This document shows, piece after piece, positions 8,863 to 18,859 of a DNA stretch of 64,000 bases; position 1 is the stretch's first letter; the number at the start of each line of letters is the position of its first letter. Source of the stretch: Archangium gephyra (lineage in GTDB: Bacteria > Myxococcota > Myxococcia > Myxococcales > Myxococcaceae); NCBI RefSeq assembly GCF_001027285.1, contig NZ_CP011509.1, positions 11,990,501 to 12,054,500 of the forward strand. The letters are read 5' to 3'. Below the pieces are notes generated by a model. It searched no databases. It had not been told where the DNA came from and saw only the letters and a program-made list of their open reading frames with translations. A program made the position numbers and the translations under genes.

Positions 8863-9393
8863 CTACGCGTGGGCCGGGCTCTGCATGAAGCGCAGCCCGA
8901 GGCGCTTCTTGCCCTCCGGGGCCTGCTGCTGTTCGGAGGGAGGCACCAGCGACTGCACCGCGCGCCGGGCCATGGCCGAGGCCAGCGTGCTGACGAAGAT
9001 GAGGACGAGCTTGCGGCCGAGCTCGATGCCCACGGGGCGCTCCTCGGCGCGGGAGGCCACGCGATCCGGGTGCTCCCAGGCGCGCCGCACCGCCTGGGCG
9101 CGGTGCTTCCACAGAATCTCCTCGCGGTGACGCGCCCGCCACCACGAGTAGCCCATGCCCACCACGGCCAGCCCCAGCACGACACCGCCCGCCTGGACGA
9201 GCACGTCGCGGTTCTTCTCCACCGCCTTGCGCACCTGGTACTTCACGTCCATGGCCCGCTCGCGGCGCCGATCCAGCTCCTCGAGGGTGAGCAGCAGCTC
9301 GTCGCGCAGCCGGTCCGCCGTCTTCTCCACCTGCTCGCGATCGCCCATGCCGGCGGTGATGTGCCCGCCGCCCTTGTTGTCCTGCTCGCTCAT
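8863..9393 (-). CDS. Single-pass membrane protein of unknown function
   Basis: A 176-residue protein. The N-terminal half is charged and likely helical (ELLLTLEELDRRRERAMDVKYQVRKAVEKN), followed by a membrane segment (VLVQAGGVVLGLAVVGMGYSWW), a basic region and a second weakly hydrophobic stretch (LVLIFVSTLASAMA). Its ATG overlaps the upstream TGA as ATGA, which ties it to the holin-X-like gene before it. Such pairs, with DUF3618-like proteins next to holin-X proteins, are common in actinobacteria and myxobacteria, and an envelope or stress role is usually assumed. No firm family assignment. Confidence 0.6.
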   Translation of the reverse strand: MSEQDNKGGGHITAGMGDREQVEKTADRLRDELLLTLEELDRRRERAMDVKYQVRKAVEKNRDVLVQAGGVVLGLAVVGMGYSWWRARHREEILWKHRAQAVRRAWEHPDRVASRAEERPVGIELGRKLVLIFVSTLASAMARRAVQSLVPPSEQQQAPEGKKRLGLRFMQSPAHA

Positions 9394-9815
9394 TGCAGTG
9401 TCTCCCGCGTGCGGGCGAGGTCCGTCTTCAGCCGCTCCTGCGTGTGCGACAGGGGCTTCTTCGGCAGCCGCTTGACGCCCGCGAACGCCAGGCCACCCGA
9501 CACCACCAGCAGGAAGACGCCCACCAGCAGCACGCCGAGCGTCTCGCCCAGCGGCAGCGCCAGTCCCAGCGCCACCAGGAGGGCCGCCAGGGCCATCAAC
9601 CCCAGCACGCCTCCCGCCCCCAGGAGGATTCCCGAGGTGCGCGCCGCCTTCAGCTCCTGCCGCAGCTCCTTCTTGGCGTGCAGCACCTCGGCCCGCGCCA
9701 GCAGCCGGGCCTCCTCGATGGCATGGCGGATGAGCTCCGCCGTGGACAACGACTCCAGTTGCCTTCGCTCCAGACGCTCCGACTCGAGTTCCACGGTCTC
9801 CGCCTCCCGGGGCAT
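9390..9815 (-). CDS. Phage-holin-family (holin-X type) membrane protein
   Basis: A protein of about 141 residues from the ATG at 9815; the frame stays open further upstream. Residues 20-55 form an amphipathic helix (LSTAELIRHAIEEARLLARAEVLHAKKEL), followed by two adjoining membrane hairpins (LLGAGGVLGLMALAALLVALGLAL and TLGVLLVGVFLLVVSGGLAF) and a basic tail (KRLPKKPLSHTQERLKTDL). This layout matches the actinobacterial putative holin-X / DUF1469 family, whose role is unproven and probably not phage lysis. It is the first gene of a two-gene operon. Confidence 0.65.
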   Translation of the reverse strand: MPREAETVELESERLERRQLESLSTAELIRHAIEEARLLARAEVLHAKKELRQELKAARTSGILLGAGGVLGLMALAALLVALGLALPLGETLGVLLVGVFLLVVSGGLAFAGVKRLPKKPLSHTQERLKTDLARTRETLQ

Positions 9816-9975
9816 CCGGCGGGCCCACCCTGTCGTGCCGGGTGTGTCCCGCTCTCCCGCGGAAGGTGGGAGCGGGAACATTCCGCGGGAAGTCTGGCCG
9901 TCGGGACGCGCCCGACGCCCGGTTGCCTCCCCTCGGGCGGGCGAGCAACCAGGGGCCCGGCCGCGTGCCGGCTGC

Positions 9976-11019
9976 TCAGCGGCGGCGCTTGGGGTGGTGC
10001 TGCTGGGCCAGGGCGGTGGCCAGCGTCTCGCGCACCTGCCGGGCCTGGAAGAGACGGTCCGCCGTGTCCAGCAGCGTGTCCGCGTACAGCACGTTCTTGC
10101 GCAGCCGCGCCGGAATGGCCGCCGTGCCCAGGTGCGCGCCCACCAGCGCGCCCGTGCACGCCGCGGCCACGTCCGCCTCGCCTCCGCAGCGCAGCACCAG
10201 CTCCACCGCCTGGCGGAAGTCGTGCGGCACCTTCAGCGTGGCGTACAGCGCGGTGAGCAGCACCGGCACCACGTGCGGCGGCAGCCCGTCCACGCCCTTG
10301 AGCTGGCTGGGCGGCACGCTCACCTTGCGCAGCTGCGCCAGCGCCCGCGTGGGATCCCACGTCAGCAGCCGGGGCAGGTGCCGCAGCTCCTCGGCCAGCT
10401 CCTTGTCGTGCGCCGCCGCCGAGAGCGCCAGCTCCTCGCAGAACTCCGCGGGCGTGAGGGGCTCGCTCGTCGTCAGCCCCAGGGCAATGGCCTGCGCGAA
10501 CGCGGCGGCGGCCGCCGCGCACGTGGGGTCCTTGTGCGTGAGCACCGTCAGCACGCCCGCGTCGTGGCGGATGCGCACCCGGCTCTTGCTCTCGAAGAGG
10601 CCCACCACCACCGCGCGGCTGAGCACCGAGGGGCACTTCACTCCGAGGGGCGCGCCCGCGCTCATCCACGGCGTGCCCTGCGCGAGCTTCTGCAGCGCCT
10701 CGGCCAACTGCTTGGGCGGCTGCAGGATGATGCCCTCCTGCCACAGCCACGCCAGGTGCGCCGCCGCGCTGCGTCCGTCCACCTTGTTCTCGCGGATGAC
10801 GCTCTCGGCCGCCGCCAGCATCAGCTGCGTGTCATCGGAGAACTGGCCCTTGGCGAACTTCCCCCGCGGCCGAGGCGCGAAGTCCTCCGCCAGTCCAGGC
10901 AGGCGTGTGAGGCTCGCGGGCGGAACGCCCCGCAGGGGAAACCCCAGGGCATCTCCGATGGCGAGTCCCAGGAACGCCGCTTGAAACCTGTCCTGGCGTT
11001 CGGCGGGGGTCAGCGACAT
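9976..11019 (-). CDS. ADP-ribosylglycohydrolase (DraG-like) family protein
   Basis: The family removes ADP-ribose from proteins or small molecules using a di-metal centre. The N-terminal AAFLGLAIGDALGFPLRG and the GQFSDDTQLMLA motif (SDDT metal ligands) are diagnostic. The C-terminal GGEADVAAACTGALVGAHLG corresponds to the GGDxD metal site, with Glu in place of the usual first Asp. The ATG at 11019 is preferred over a TTG at 11031 because it sits closer to the fold. It stands alone: 147 bases without features separate it from the NO locus. With the kinase-macro fusion at 4737 it is the second ADP-ribose-related protein in 7 kb. Confidence 0.8.
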   Translation of the reverse strand: MSLTPAERQDRFQAAFLGLAIGDALGFPLRGVPPASLTRLPGLAEDFAPRPRGKFAKGQFSDDTQLMLAAAESVIRENKVDGRSAAAHLAWLWQEGIILQPPKQLAEALQKLAQGTPWMSAGAPLGVKCPSVLSRAVVVGLFESKSRVRIRHDAGVLTVLTHKDPTCAAAAAAFAQAIALGLTTSEPLTPAEFCEELALSAAAHDKELAEELRHLPRLLTWDPTRALAQLRKVSVPPSQLKGVDGLPPHVVPVLLTALYATLKVPHDFRQAVELVLRCGGEADVAAACTGALVGAHLGTAAIPARLRKNVLYADTLLDTADRLFQARQVRETLATALAQQHHPKRRR

Positions 11020-11178
11020 GGGGAGCGGCAAGATAACCGAGCCGCGTTCCGTGACTAGCCCCGACTTTCATCTCTTCGTGAGTTCCCCGCATGCCGGCGC
11101 ACAGCTTGGGTGAAGGTCGCTCTCCCACCACAAGGTGCTCCGGTCCACGAGGCACTGGCACGCGACATGCCGGGTGCG

Positions 11179-11436
11179 CTAGCCGTCGCGACCGAGGTTG
11201 ACAACGGCCTGCAGTCTCGCCAGGACCGCCTGCGCGCCCTGGTGCAGGTGCTCACCGTCCCAGAGCGCCGGCGTGCTGTGTCCCCCGAGCGCCTTCCACG
11301 CCGCCTCGGCCTCCTCGAAGGCGACGTTGCGCAAGCGCACCCGGTCCTCCAGCGCGTAGTCCACCACGTAGCGGCGCGCCTCGGCCGAGGCCGGCTCCGC
11401 GATGCGGTGGAAGAGCTCCAGCACGCGGCCCACCAT
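11179..11436 (-). CDS. Small NsrR-linked protein, possibly thioredoxin-fold
   Basis: An 85-residue protein. The ATG at 11436 lies 2 bases after the nsrR stop, so it is the last gene of the NO operon. RRYVVDYALEDRVRLRNVAFEEAE followed by GGHSTPALWDGEHLHQGAQAVLARL looks like a compact thioredoxin- or glutaredoxin-like fold with a cis-proline (STPAL), but no active-site cysteine is present. The frame is open upstream, but that extension overlaps nsrR and looks non-coding. Function unknown; position suggests a role with the globin and reductase. Confidence 0.55.
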   Translation of the reverse strand: MVGRVLELFHRIAEPASAEARRYVVDYALEDRVRLRNVAFEEAEAAWKALGGHSTPALWDGEHLHQGAQAVLARLQAVVNLGRDG

Positions 11437-11438
11437 GC

Positions 11439-11897
11439 TCAGCCCACCTCGGCGTCCGCCACGGGCTTGAGGAAGTAGGCGGACAGCTTGCGCGGACTGC
11501 GCCGCACCAGATCTTCCAGCGTGTACTTGTCCAGCGTGGCCAGGAAGGCGCGCGTCGCCTCGTTGAGCACGCCGATGAGTCCGCACGCCGGGGTGATGGG
11601 GCAGGTGTTCGTCTTGGGATCGAAACACTCCACGATGTGGAAGTCCGGCTCCATGTGGCGCACCACGTCTCCCACGGAGATCTCCGCCGGCGCCCGGGCC
11701 AGCACCACCCCGCCGGAGCGTCCCGGCCGGACCTCCACGAAGCCGTGGCGGCCCAGGCCCTGCACCACCCGGACGAGGTGGTGCTTGGAGATACCGTAGG
11801 CGCCGCTCACCTCGCCCGTGGAGACCACCCGATCCGGGTGCACCGCGAGGTACAGCAGCACGCGCAGCGCGTAGTCAGCGTGAAGCGTCAGATGCAC
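11439..11897 (-). CDS. nsrR: Rrf2-family NO-sensing repressor NsrR
   Basis: A 152-residue Rrf2 regulator: N-terminal winged helix (MHLTLHADYALRVLLYLA; GRSGGVVLARAP wing) and a C-terminal cluster loop with C91, C99 and C105 (CFDPKTNTCPITPAC). This spacing, plus Asp8 in HADYALR, matches the [2Fe-2S]/[4Fe-4S] ligands of NsrR rather than IscR. NO destroys the cluster and releases DNA. The gene overlaps the end of the upstream reductase gene by 23 bases. The operator-like sequence at 13341-13376 upstream of the globin implies that it represses its own operon. Confidence 0.88.
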   Translation of the reverse strand: MHLTLHADYALRVLLYLAVHPDRVVSTGEVSGAYGISKHHLVRVVQGLGRHGFVEVRPGRSGGVVLARAPAEISVGDVVRHMEPDFHIVECFDPKTNTCPITPACGLIGVLNEATRAFLATLDKYTLEDLVRRSPRKLSAYFLKPVADAEVG

Positions 11898-12891
11898 GGC
11901 CCGTTACCTCCGCCCCTTCCTGCGGCGGAGGAGTGCTCGGGAGGAACGCATCCGCGTGGAGGTCCTTGAGCGCCAGCCCGGCGAGGAAGAGCTTCTTCCT
12001 CAGGGATAGCACCAGCGCCGGGTCGCCGCACAGGTAACCCCTCCAACCGGCCGGCCGGGGGCAGGCTTCCTTGATGGCCGCGTCCAGCGCCCCCACCGTC
12101 ACCCCCACCCTTTCTTGTCCCTTGAGAACGCAGGGGCGGTACTGGAATTGACCGTAACAGGATTGCAACGCCCGGAGCTCCTCCACGAGGTAGAGCCCGG
12201 AGGCCTCGAGCGCCCCATGGAAGAGCCAGATGGGGCCGGTGTGCCCGTGGGTCAGCGCGTCCTGGAGGATGCCGTACAGCGGGGCCAGGCCCGTGCCCGT
12301 GCCCGCCAGCAGCAGCGGCTGCTCCGGCCGCCCCGGCACGTAGAAACAGTCGCCCGCGGGGCCCTGCAGTTCCAGCGCGTCCCCCGGCCGCGCCTCGTCG
12401 AAGAGCCACCCGCTCATGCGGCCTCCGGCGACACGCCGCACGTGCAACTCCAGGGTCTCCTCGTGCGGCTGGCTCGCGATCGAGTAGCTGCGCGCCAGCC
12501 CGTCCGCCCGGATCAGCGACACGTACTGGCCGGCCCGGTACTCCACGGCCTTCTCCGGGAGCAGCCGCACGCACAGCACGCTGTCACTCAGCCGCGCCAG
12601 CCCGGCGATGCGCGCGGGCACCCGCAGCTCCGCGCCCGCCCCCGCCACCTCGAGCTCCCCCTCGGGGTGGCACGAACACGCGAGGAAGTAGCCCCGGGCC
12701 TTGAGCGTCTCCTTCAACCCCACCTGGGCCTTCGCCGGCACCTCGCCGCGCTCGGCCCGCATCAGGCAGGACTGGCACGCCCCCGCCCGGCACGAGTGCG
12801 GCACTTCCACCCCCCGCCGCAGCAGCCCGTCGAGCACCGACTCGCCTTCGTCCAGCCCGTACCACTGGCCCTCGTGCTTCACCCTCACCAT
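11875..12891 (-). CDS. [2Fe-2S] ferredoxin-NAD(P)H reductase fusion
   Basis: A 338-residue electron-transfer protein. Residues 1-85 are a plant-type ferredoxin domain with C34, C39, C42 and C72 (SCRAGACQSC, then YFLACSC). An FAD-binding barrel follows with the RSYSIAS flavin motif, then an NAD(P)-binding domain with LAGTGTGLAPLYG and a C-terminal CGDP. This arrangement is that of phenol-hydroxylase-reductase (P5)-type enzymes. It lies 20 bases after the globin gene, so it probably re-reduces the globin for NO dioxygenation; this would be a two-gene counterpart of flavohaemoglobin Hmp. The ATG at 12891 is chosen because the ferredoxin fold starts there. Confidence 0.85.
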   Translation of the reverse strand: MVRVKHEGQWYGLDEGESVLDGLLRRGVEVPHSCRAGACQSCLMRAERGEVPAKAQVGLKETLKARGYFLACSCHPEGELEVAGAGAELRVPARIAGLARLSDSVLCVRLLPEKAVEYRAGQYVSLIRADGLARSYSIASQPHEETLELHVRRVAGGRMSGWLFDEARPGDALELQGPAGDCFYVPGRPEQPLLLAGTGTGLAPLYGILQDALTHGHTGPIWLFHGALEASGLYLVEELRALQSCYGQFQYRPCVLKGQERVGVTVGALDAAIKEACPRPAGWRGYLCGDPALVLSLRKKLFLAGLALKDLHADAFLPSTPPPQEGAEVTGRASDASR

Positions 12892-12911
12892 GTGCGTGCC
12901 CCCCTTGCGGC

Positions 12912-13304
12912 TCAGCGGTTGAGCACGTCCGCCCGCGCGCTCTCGGCGATGGCCAGCACCTGATCCACCAGCGGCCTGGCCACGCCCAGCTCCAGCAGCG
13001 TCGCCGACAGGTGCTCCGCCACCGCGTTGAAGTGCGTGTCGTTCAGCCCGCGCTTCACCAGGTGCGCGTGCCCCTTGCGCATGTCCTTGCCCGAGTACGC
13101 GCTCGGCCCTCCGCACACCATCGTGAGGAACGCCTTCTGCTTGCCCGCCTGGCGCTCCATGTCCACGTCCTCGAAGAAGTGGCTGATGCGCTCGTCCGAC
13201 AGCACCTTCCGGTAGAAGAGATCCACCGCCGCCTCCATCGCCCCCTCCCCGCCGATCTGCTCGTACAGGCTGCTCTTCTTGTCCGCGACGACGTTGGTGC
13301 TCAT
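12912..13304 (-). CDS. Truncated haemoglobin, group I type
   Basis: A 130-residue globin: SLYEQIGGEGAMEAAVDLFYRKVLSDERISHFFEDVDMERQ is the typical start, with the conserved FF pair. The haem-ligand region is KGHAHLVKRGLNDTHFNAVAEHL, in which a His of the AHL segment is the likely proximal ligand. Group I trHbs of this kind oxidise NO to nitrate when supplied with electrons. First gene of a globin-reductase-nsrR-small protein operon, with an NsrR-type operator 37-72 bases upstream of the ATG. Confidence 0.9.
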   Translation of the reverse strand: MSTNVVADKKSSLYEQIGGEGAMEAAVDLFYRKVLSDERISHFFEDVDMERQAGKQKAFLTMVCGGPSAYSGKDMRKGHAHLVKRGLNDTHFNAVAEHLSATLLELGVARPLVDQVLAIAESARADVLNR

Positions 13305-13340
13305 GCGCTTGCTCCCCGGGCCTCTCCAGGCCCCCTGTTT

Positions 13341-13376
13341 CGATGCATCCCAAATGCATCTTTAAACGTGCATCTT
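13341..13376. promoter_or_regulatory. Probable NsrR operator
   Basis: Upstream of the globin gene, CGATGCATCCCAAATGCATC continues into TTT. The right half AAATGCATCTT equals the half-site of the published NsrR consensus, and the left half GATGCAT is its mirror image. A further half-site-like ACGTGCATCTT follows at about 13366-13376. The region is AT-rich against the surrounding GC, as expected of a promoter. Its placement ahead of an operon that encodes nsrR supports autoregulation. Confidence 0.7.
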
Positions 13377-13544
13377 GAATGCTCTTTTTTGGGCGCGCCG
13401 TCAAGAGGCGCCCGCACGGACGGTGAAGAGAGGAGAGGACGAGGGTGGAAATGACGAAGCCCCCGCCGCGGGACGCCCGGAATCGCGGGCATCGTGCAGG
13501 GGGGCTCGGTTTGAAGCGCGAGGGGGGAACCCGGGGGTCCCGCT

Positions 13545-13579
13545 ACCCTCACCCCGTCCCTCTCCCGGCGGGAGAGGGG
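13545..13579 (+). repeat. REP-like element, copy 3
   Basis: Carries the core CCCTCACCCCGTCCCTCTCC then CGGCGGGAGAGGGG, with a GGGAGAGGG hairpin arm. It lies 50 nt past the atpC stop. The rest of the 325-base gap 13305-13629 holds the NsrR operator region and otherwise nothing recognisable. Confidence 0.75.
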
Positions 13580-13629
13580 ATGTTGCTCGCGGGGTGGCTT
13601 CCCTTGGGGTGGTTTCCCTCGGGGGTGCT

Positions 13630-14034
13630 TCAGCGCATCGTCGCGGCGCTCATGCGCGCCGTCTCACGGCGCACCGTCGCCTGCTCGATGTCGAAGCGCA
13701 CGTCGTCCGACGACATGCCGCGCAGCCGCTCCTGCGCCTCCTGCATCCGCCGCTTCGCCGCCTCCACGTCGATGCCCGTCACCGGCTCGGCCACGTCCGC
13801 CAGCACCAGCACCTTGTCGTTGCTCACCTCGACGAAGCCACCCGCCACGAAGTAGTACTCGCGGCGCCCTCCGTCGATCAGCGTCATCGGTCCCGGCTCC
13901 ATCAGCGACAGGAACGGCGTGTGGCCCGGCCGCACGCCGAACAGGCCCTTGCCGCCCGGGACGATCGCCTCGTCCGCCTGCACCGACAGGATGCGCTTCT
14001 CGGGGGTCACAATCTCGACCGTCAGCTTGGCCAT
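13630..14034 (-). CDS. atpC: F1Fo ATP synthase epsilon subunit
   Basis: A 134-residue protein with the family start KLTVEIVTPEKRILS, the beta-sandwich motif EAIVPGGKGLFGVRPGHTPFL and a C-terminal helical pair (EAAKRRMQEAQERL) that acts as an inhibitory rotor element. It is the last of the F1 genes in this cluster. Unlike the usual atpD-atpC neighbour pair, an unrelated exported protein gene is inserted between it and atpD. A REP-like element follows its stop. Confidence 0.93.
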   Translation of the reverse strand: MAKLTVEIVTPEKRILSVQADEAIVPGGKGLFGVRPGHTPFLSLMEPGPMTLIDGGRREYYFVAGGFVEVSNDKVLVLADVAEPVTGIDVEAAKRRMQEAQERLRGMSSDDVRFDIEQATVRRETARMSAATMR

Positions 14035-14065
14035 GGGCTCGCGTGCTCCCTGCAGTACCGCTTTT

Positions 14066-14608
14066 TCAGAAGGTCAACTGGTGGCTCTTGTTGCCCACCG
14101 TCTCGAACTCGATGCGCCCTGCGTCCGTCAGGCGCGGGCCCTTGCCCGGAACCCCGAGCACGCCCTCCAACCACTTGAGGTGCTGTCCCAACTCCCGCAC
14201 CTCCGACACCTCGCGCGGGCTCACGAAGCTCAGCAGGCGCCGCTCCTGCAAGCGCCCCCCGCGGCCATACTGCTCGGCCACCACCGTGTTGGCCCACGCC
14301 GGTACCTTCTTGTACTGCTTCCCGCTCAGCTTCACCGTGCCCTTGGGCGCCAGCGGGAAGAGGACCCACACCCGCTCTCCATCGTTGGAGACGAAGTACA
14401 GGTCATCCACCCCGCCCACGCACTGCTTGAGCGTCCATACCGGCCCGCTCTCCCTGGCCACCTCCAGCGTGCACTTGCCCGGGGCCTTCTGCACCAGGCG
14501 CACGGTGAAGGCACCGTTGGCACTCACTCGCGCACGGCTGGAGCGCTCCTGCCCGAGGGCCGGGAGCGCCACCAGCGACAGCATCAGCAAGAGGGTGGAA
14601 CGCAGCAC
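14066..14608 (-). CDS. Exported protein of unknown function inside the atp cluster
   Basis: A 180-residue protein with a clear signal peptide (MLRSTLLLMLSLVALPALG, cleavage before QE). The mature part has short beta-strand-like segments and two cysteines (KCTLEV, LKQCVGG) that could form one disulfide. FVSNDGERVWVLFPLAP suggests a compact beta domain. No family recognised. It lies 31 bases after atpD and 31 bases before atpC on the same strand, so it must be cotranscribed with ATP synthase genes despite being exported. Confidence 0.65.
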   Translation of the reverse strand: MLRSTLLLMLSLVALPALGQERSSRARVSANGAFTVRLVQKAPGKCTLEVARESGPVWTLKQCVGGVDDLYFVSNDGERVWVLFPLAPKGTVKLSGKQYKKVPAWANTVVAEQYGRGGRLQERRLLSFVSPREVSEVRELGQHLKWLEGVLGVPGKGPRLTDAGRIEFETVGNKSHQLTF

Positions 14609-14639
14609 GTGGGCTCCCTCCCAGGAGCGGAACGGCTGA

Positions 14640-17109
<2,470 letters not shown>

Positions 17110-17313
17110 GGGGCCACCAACTCCTCTGGAAACGGGCCTGGACGCGGCCCCCTATATAGGCGGTATGGCGGCCGGTCAACCGTGGCCTTGCAACTCGGAG
17201 GGCCCGCCCGGGGCCGGGGCCGGGCATCCAGGCGATTCCAGCGGGGATGCCGCCCTGGTCCCCCGGGCTTAGCCTTCGGGGGCAGGTTCACTCATCGGCG
17301 GAGCGGCGCGACC

Positions 17314-17592
17314 ATGGTCTCCCTGCGTGGCCCGGTATTGATCGTGGAGGACGACCCGGACATCCGGGAGTCGCTCCAGCACTTCCTGGAGGCCCATGGC
17401 TACCCGGTGGTGGCGGCCAGCCATGGCAAGGAGGCCCTGGAGTACCTGGGGCGAGCCCCCCGCCCCTCCATGGTGGTGCTGGACATGAACCTGCCCGTCA
17501 TGGACGGCAACCGGCTCCTCACCGCCCGCAAGGGGGATGACCTCCTGCGCACCATCCCCGTGGTCATCCTCTCGGCGGCCCTGGGGGGATGA
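17314..17592 (+). CDS. Response-regulator receiver, N-terminal part (frame broken)
   Basis: Encodes 92 residues of a CheY-like receiver: LIVEDDPDIRES (acidic pair), VVLDMNLPVMDG with the phosphoacceptor Asp, then VVILSA (conserved Ser/Thr). It ends abruptly after the beta4 strand at a run of six Gs (17583-17588). The missing beta5-alpha5 is encoded just after, in another frame (17589-17735). A seventh G would restore one continuous receiver of about 140 residues. Either a true frameshift or a sequencing/assembly error. Divergent from atpG. Confidence 0.65.
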   Translation: MVSLRGPVLIVEDDPDIRESLQHFLEAHGYPVVAASHGKEALEYLGRAPRPSMVVLDMNLPVMDGNRLLTARKGDDLLRTIPVVILSAALGG

Positions 17593-17735
17593 GTCCGAGG
17601 GACCGGGCCCTGTACGCCTCCAGCTATGGGGTGGCCGCCTTCCTGGGCAAGCCGGCCGACCCCCGCCAGGTGCTGGAGGCGGTGGAGCGGCATGGTTTGA
17701 GGGCCGAGGAAACGAGCGCTGGTGTCCCCGTGTGA
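17589..17735 (+). CDS. Receiver C-terminal part in the shifted frame
   Basis: 48 codons beginning with an ATG that overlaps the previous stop as ATGA. The product ALYASSYGVAAFLGKPADPRQ followed by VLEAVERHG contains the beta5 Lys-Pro (GKPAD) that every active receiver needs, and the alpha5 helix. It is clearly the second half of the preceding receiver. The ATGA overlap would allow reinitiation into a separate chain, but a frameshift within one gene is more likely. Confidence 0.55.
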   Translation: MSPRDRALYASSYGVAAFLGKPADPRQVLEAVERHGLRAEETSAGVPV

Positions 17736-17781
17736 GCACCAGGCAAGAGAGCGGCTTCCTTCCGGGAATGAAGGGAGGAGA

Positions 17782-18471
17782 ATGGGCCTCCCGGCGGTTT
17801 GGCCGGGGACCATGGGGAGAGGCGGCAAAAGGGCGCGAGTCTTGCGCAGGTGGGTGCTGGGGCTGCTGGCCATGGGGCTCGCGGCGGTCCTGGGCGTGTG
17901 GGTCGTTTCCTTCTACGTGGAGAAGCGCTACGCGGACCGGATCATCCCGCGGGCCGAGGCGCCCCAGGCCCCGGTGGCGCTGGTGTACGGGGCGGGACTG
18001 GCCCCGGGAGGCGTGCCCTCGGCCGTGCTGGCCCAGCGGCTGGACGCCGCCATCGCCCTGTACCGCGCGGGCACGGTGGACTCGCTGCTGCTCAGCGGGG
18101 ACAACTCGGACCCCTTCCACGACGAGACGCGGGCCATGGTGCGGTACGTGCTGGACCGGGGCGTGCCTCCCCAGGCGGTGGAGGAGGACGACGCGGGCCT
18201 GTCCACCTACGACAGCTCCGTGCGGGCCCACACCGTCTTCGGCGTGCGCGAGGCGGTGCTCGTCACCCAACGCTTCCACCTGACGCGGGCCCTCTACATC
18301 GCCAACTCGGTGGGCATCGACGCCTGGGGGGTGGCCGCTGACGAGGGCCGGCCCCGTACCCGCCGCTACGCCCTGCGCGAGACGTTCTCCCGGGTGCTCG
18401 CCCTGGGCATGGTGCTGGCCGAGGCGGAGCCCCGCTACCCCTCCGGCCGGACGCTGGCCTCGCCGCGCTGA
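17782..18471 (+). CDS. SanA/YdcF-type DUF218 membrane-anchored protein
   Basis: About 229 residues: a basic N-terminus, one membrane anchor (WVLGLLAMGLAAVLGVWVVSFYV) and a DUF218 domain with APVALVYGAGLAPGGVPS, DSLLLSGDNS, STYDSSVRA and VLVTQRFHLTRALYIANSVGIDAWG. SanA-like proteins affect envelope barrier function, and their biochemical role is unresolved. The frame is open from a GTG at 17722; ATGs at 17782 and 17812 are both usable, and the latter puts the basic residues directly before the anchor. An upstream start would overlap the receiver fragment. Confidence 0.8.
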   Translation: MGLPAVWPGTMGRGGKRARVLRRWVLGLLAMGLAAVLGVWVVSFYVEKRYADRIIPRAEAPQAPVALVYGAGLAPGGVPSAVLAQRLDAAIALYRAGTVDSLLLSGDNSDPFHDETRAMVRYVLDRGVPPQAVEEDDAGLSTYDSSVRAHTVFGVREAVLVTQRFHLTRALYIANSVGIDAWGVAADEGRPRTRRYALRETFSRVLALGMVLAEAEPRYPSGRTLASPR

Positions 18472-18571
18472 GCCACCTGACAAGCGGGCGGCCCCGCTCT
18501 GTTGCGTGGAATCCACTGGGTTCGCACCGTTGGCTCGGAGCAGCCAACCCGGCGTGCTCGGAGGAAACACC

Positions 18572-18844
18572 ATGCGATTCAAGAATCTCGGGTCCGAGGA
18601 CGTGGGTGAGTCCGAGTCCCTGCGCAACAGGGACCCCGTCACCGGCCAGGAGCACATCAACTTCACGGATCAGGAACTGACGGCGACCCCGCCCCTGGAA
18701 GAGGATCCGGACTACCGGGACATCCTCCCGGATCAGATTCACGAGTTCCGGCGGGGCGACGAGGAGGAGCAGGAGGAGGAGCTCACCGCGCGTCCCCGCG
18801 AGCCGCTGCGCCCCATGCCTCCCAACGATCTGCCGGAAGGCTAG
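18572..18844 (+). CDS. Small acidic protein of unknown function
   Basis: A 90-residue protein starting at an ATG preceded by a good Shine-Dalgarno (GGAGG, 6 bases away). It is hydrophilic and rich in Asp, Glu and Pro, with DEEEQEEELTARP near the end and no membrane segment, so it is probably largely disordered. It lies 15 bases before the AI-2E-family transporter gene on the same strand and is probably cotranscribed with it. No family recognised. Confidence 0.6.
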   Translation: MRFKNLGSEDVGESESLRNRDPVTGQEHINFTDQELTATPPLEEDPDYRDILPDQIHEFRRGDEEEQEEELTARPREPLRPMPPNDLPEG

Positions 18845-18859
18845 GCGAGGGGCGGGCGC

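Noticed and set aside
9390-9815. Phage holin as evidence of a prophage
   Set aside because: The holin-X-type family is chromosomal and no phage structural, lysis or integrase gene is nearby.
11179-11628. Longer version of the small NsrR-linked gene (start 11628)
   Set aside because: The extra N-terminus overlaps nsrR and is Arg/His/Gly low-complexity; ATG 11436 just after the nsrR stop is preferred.
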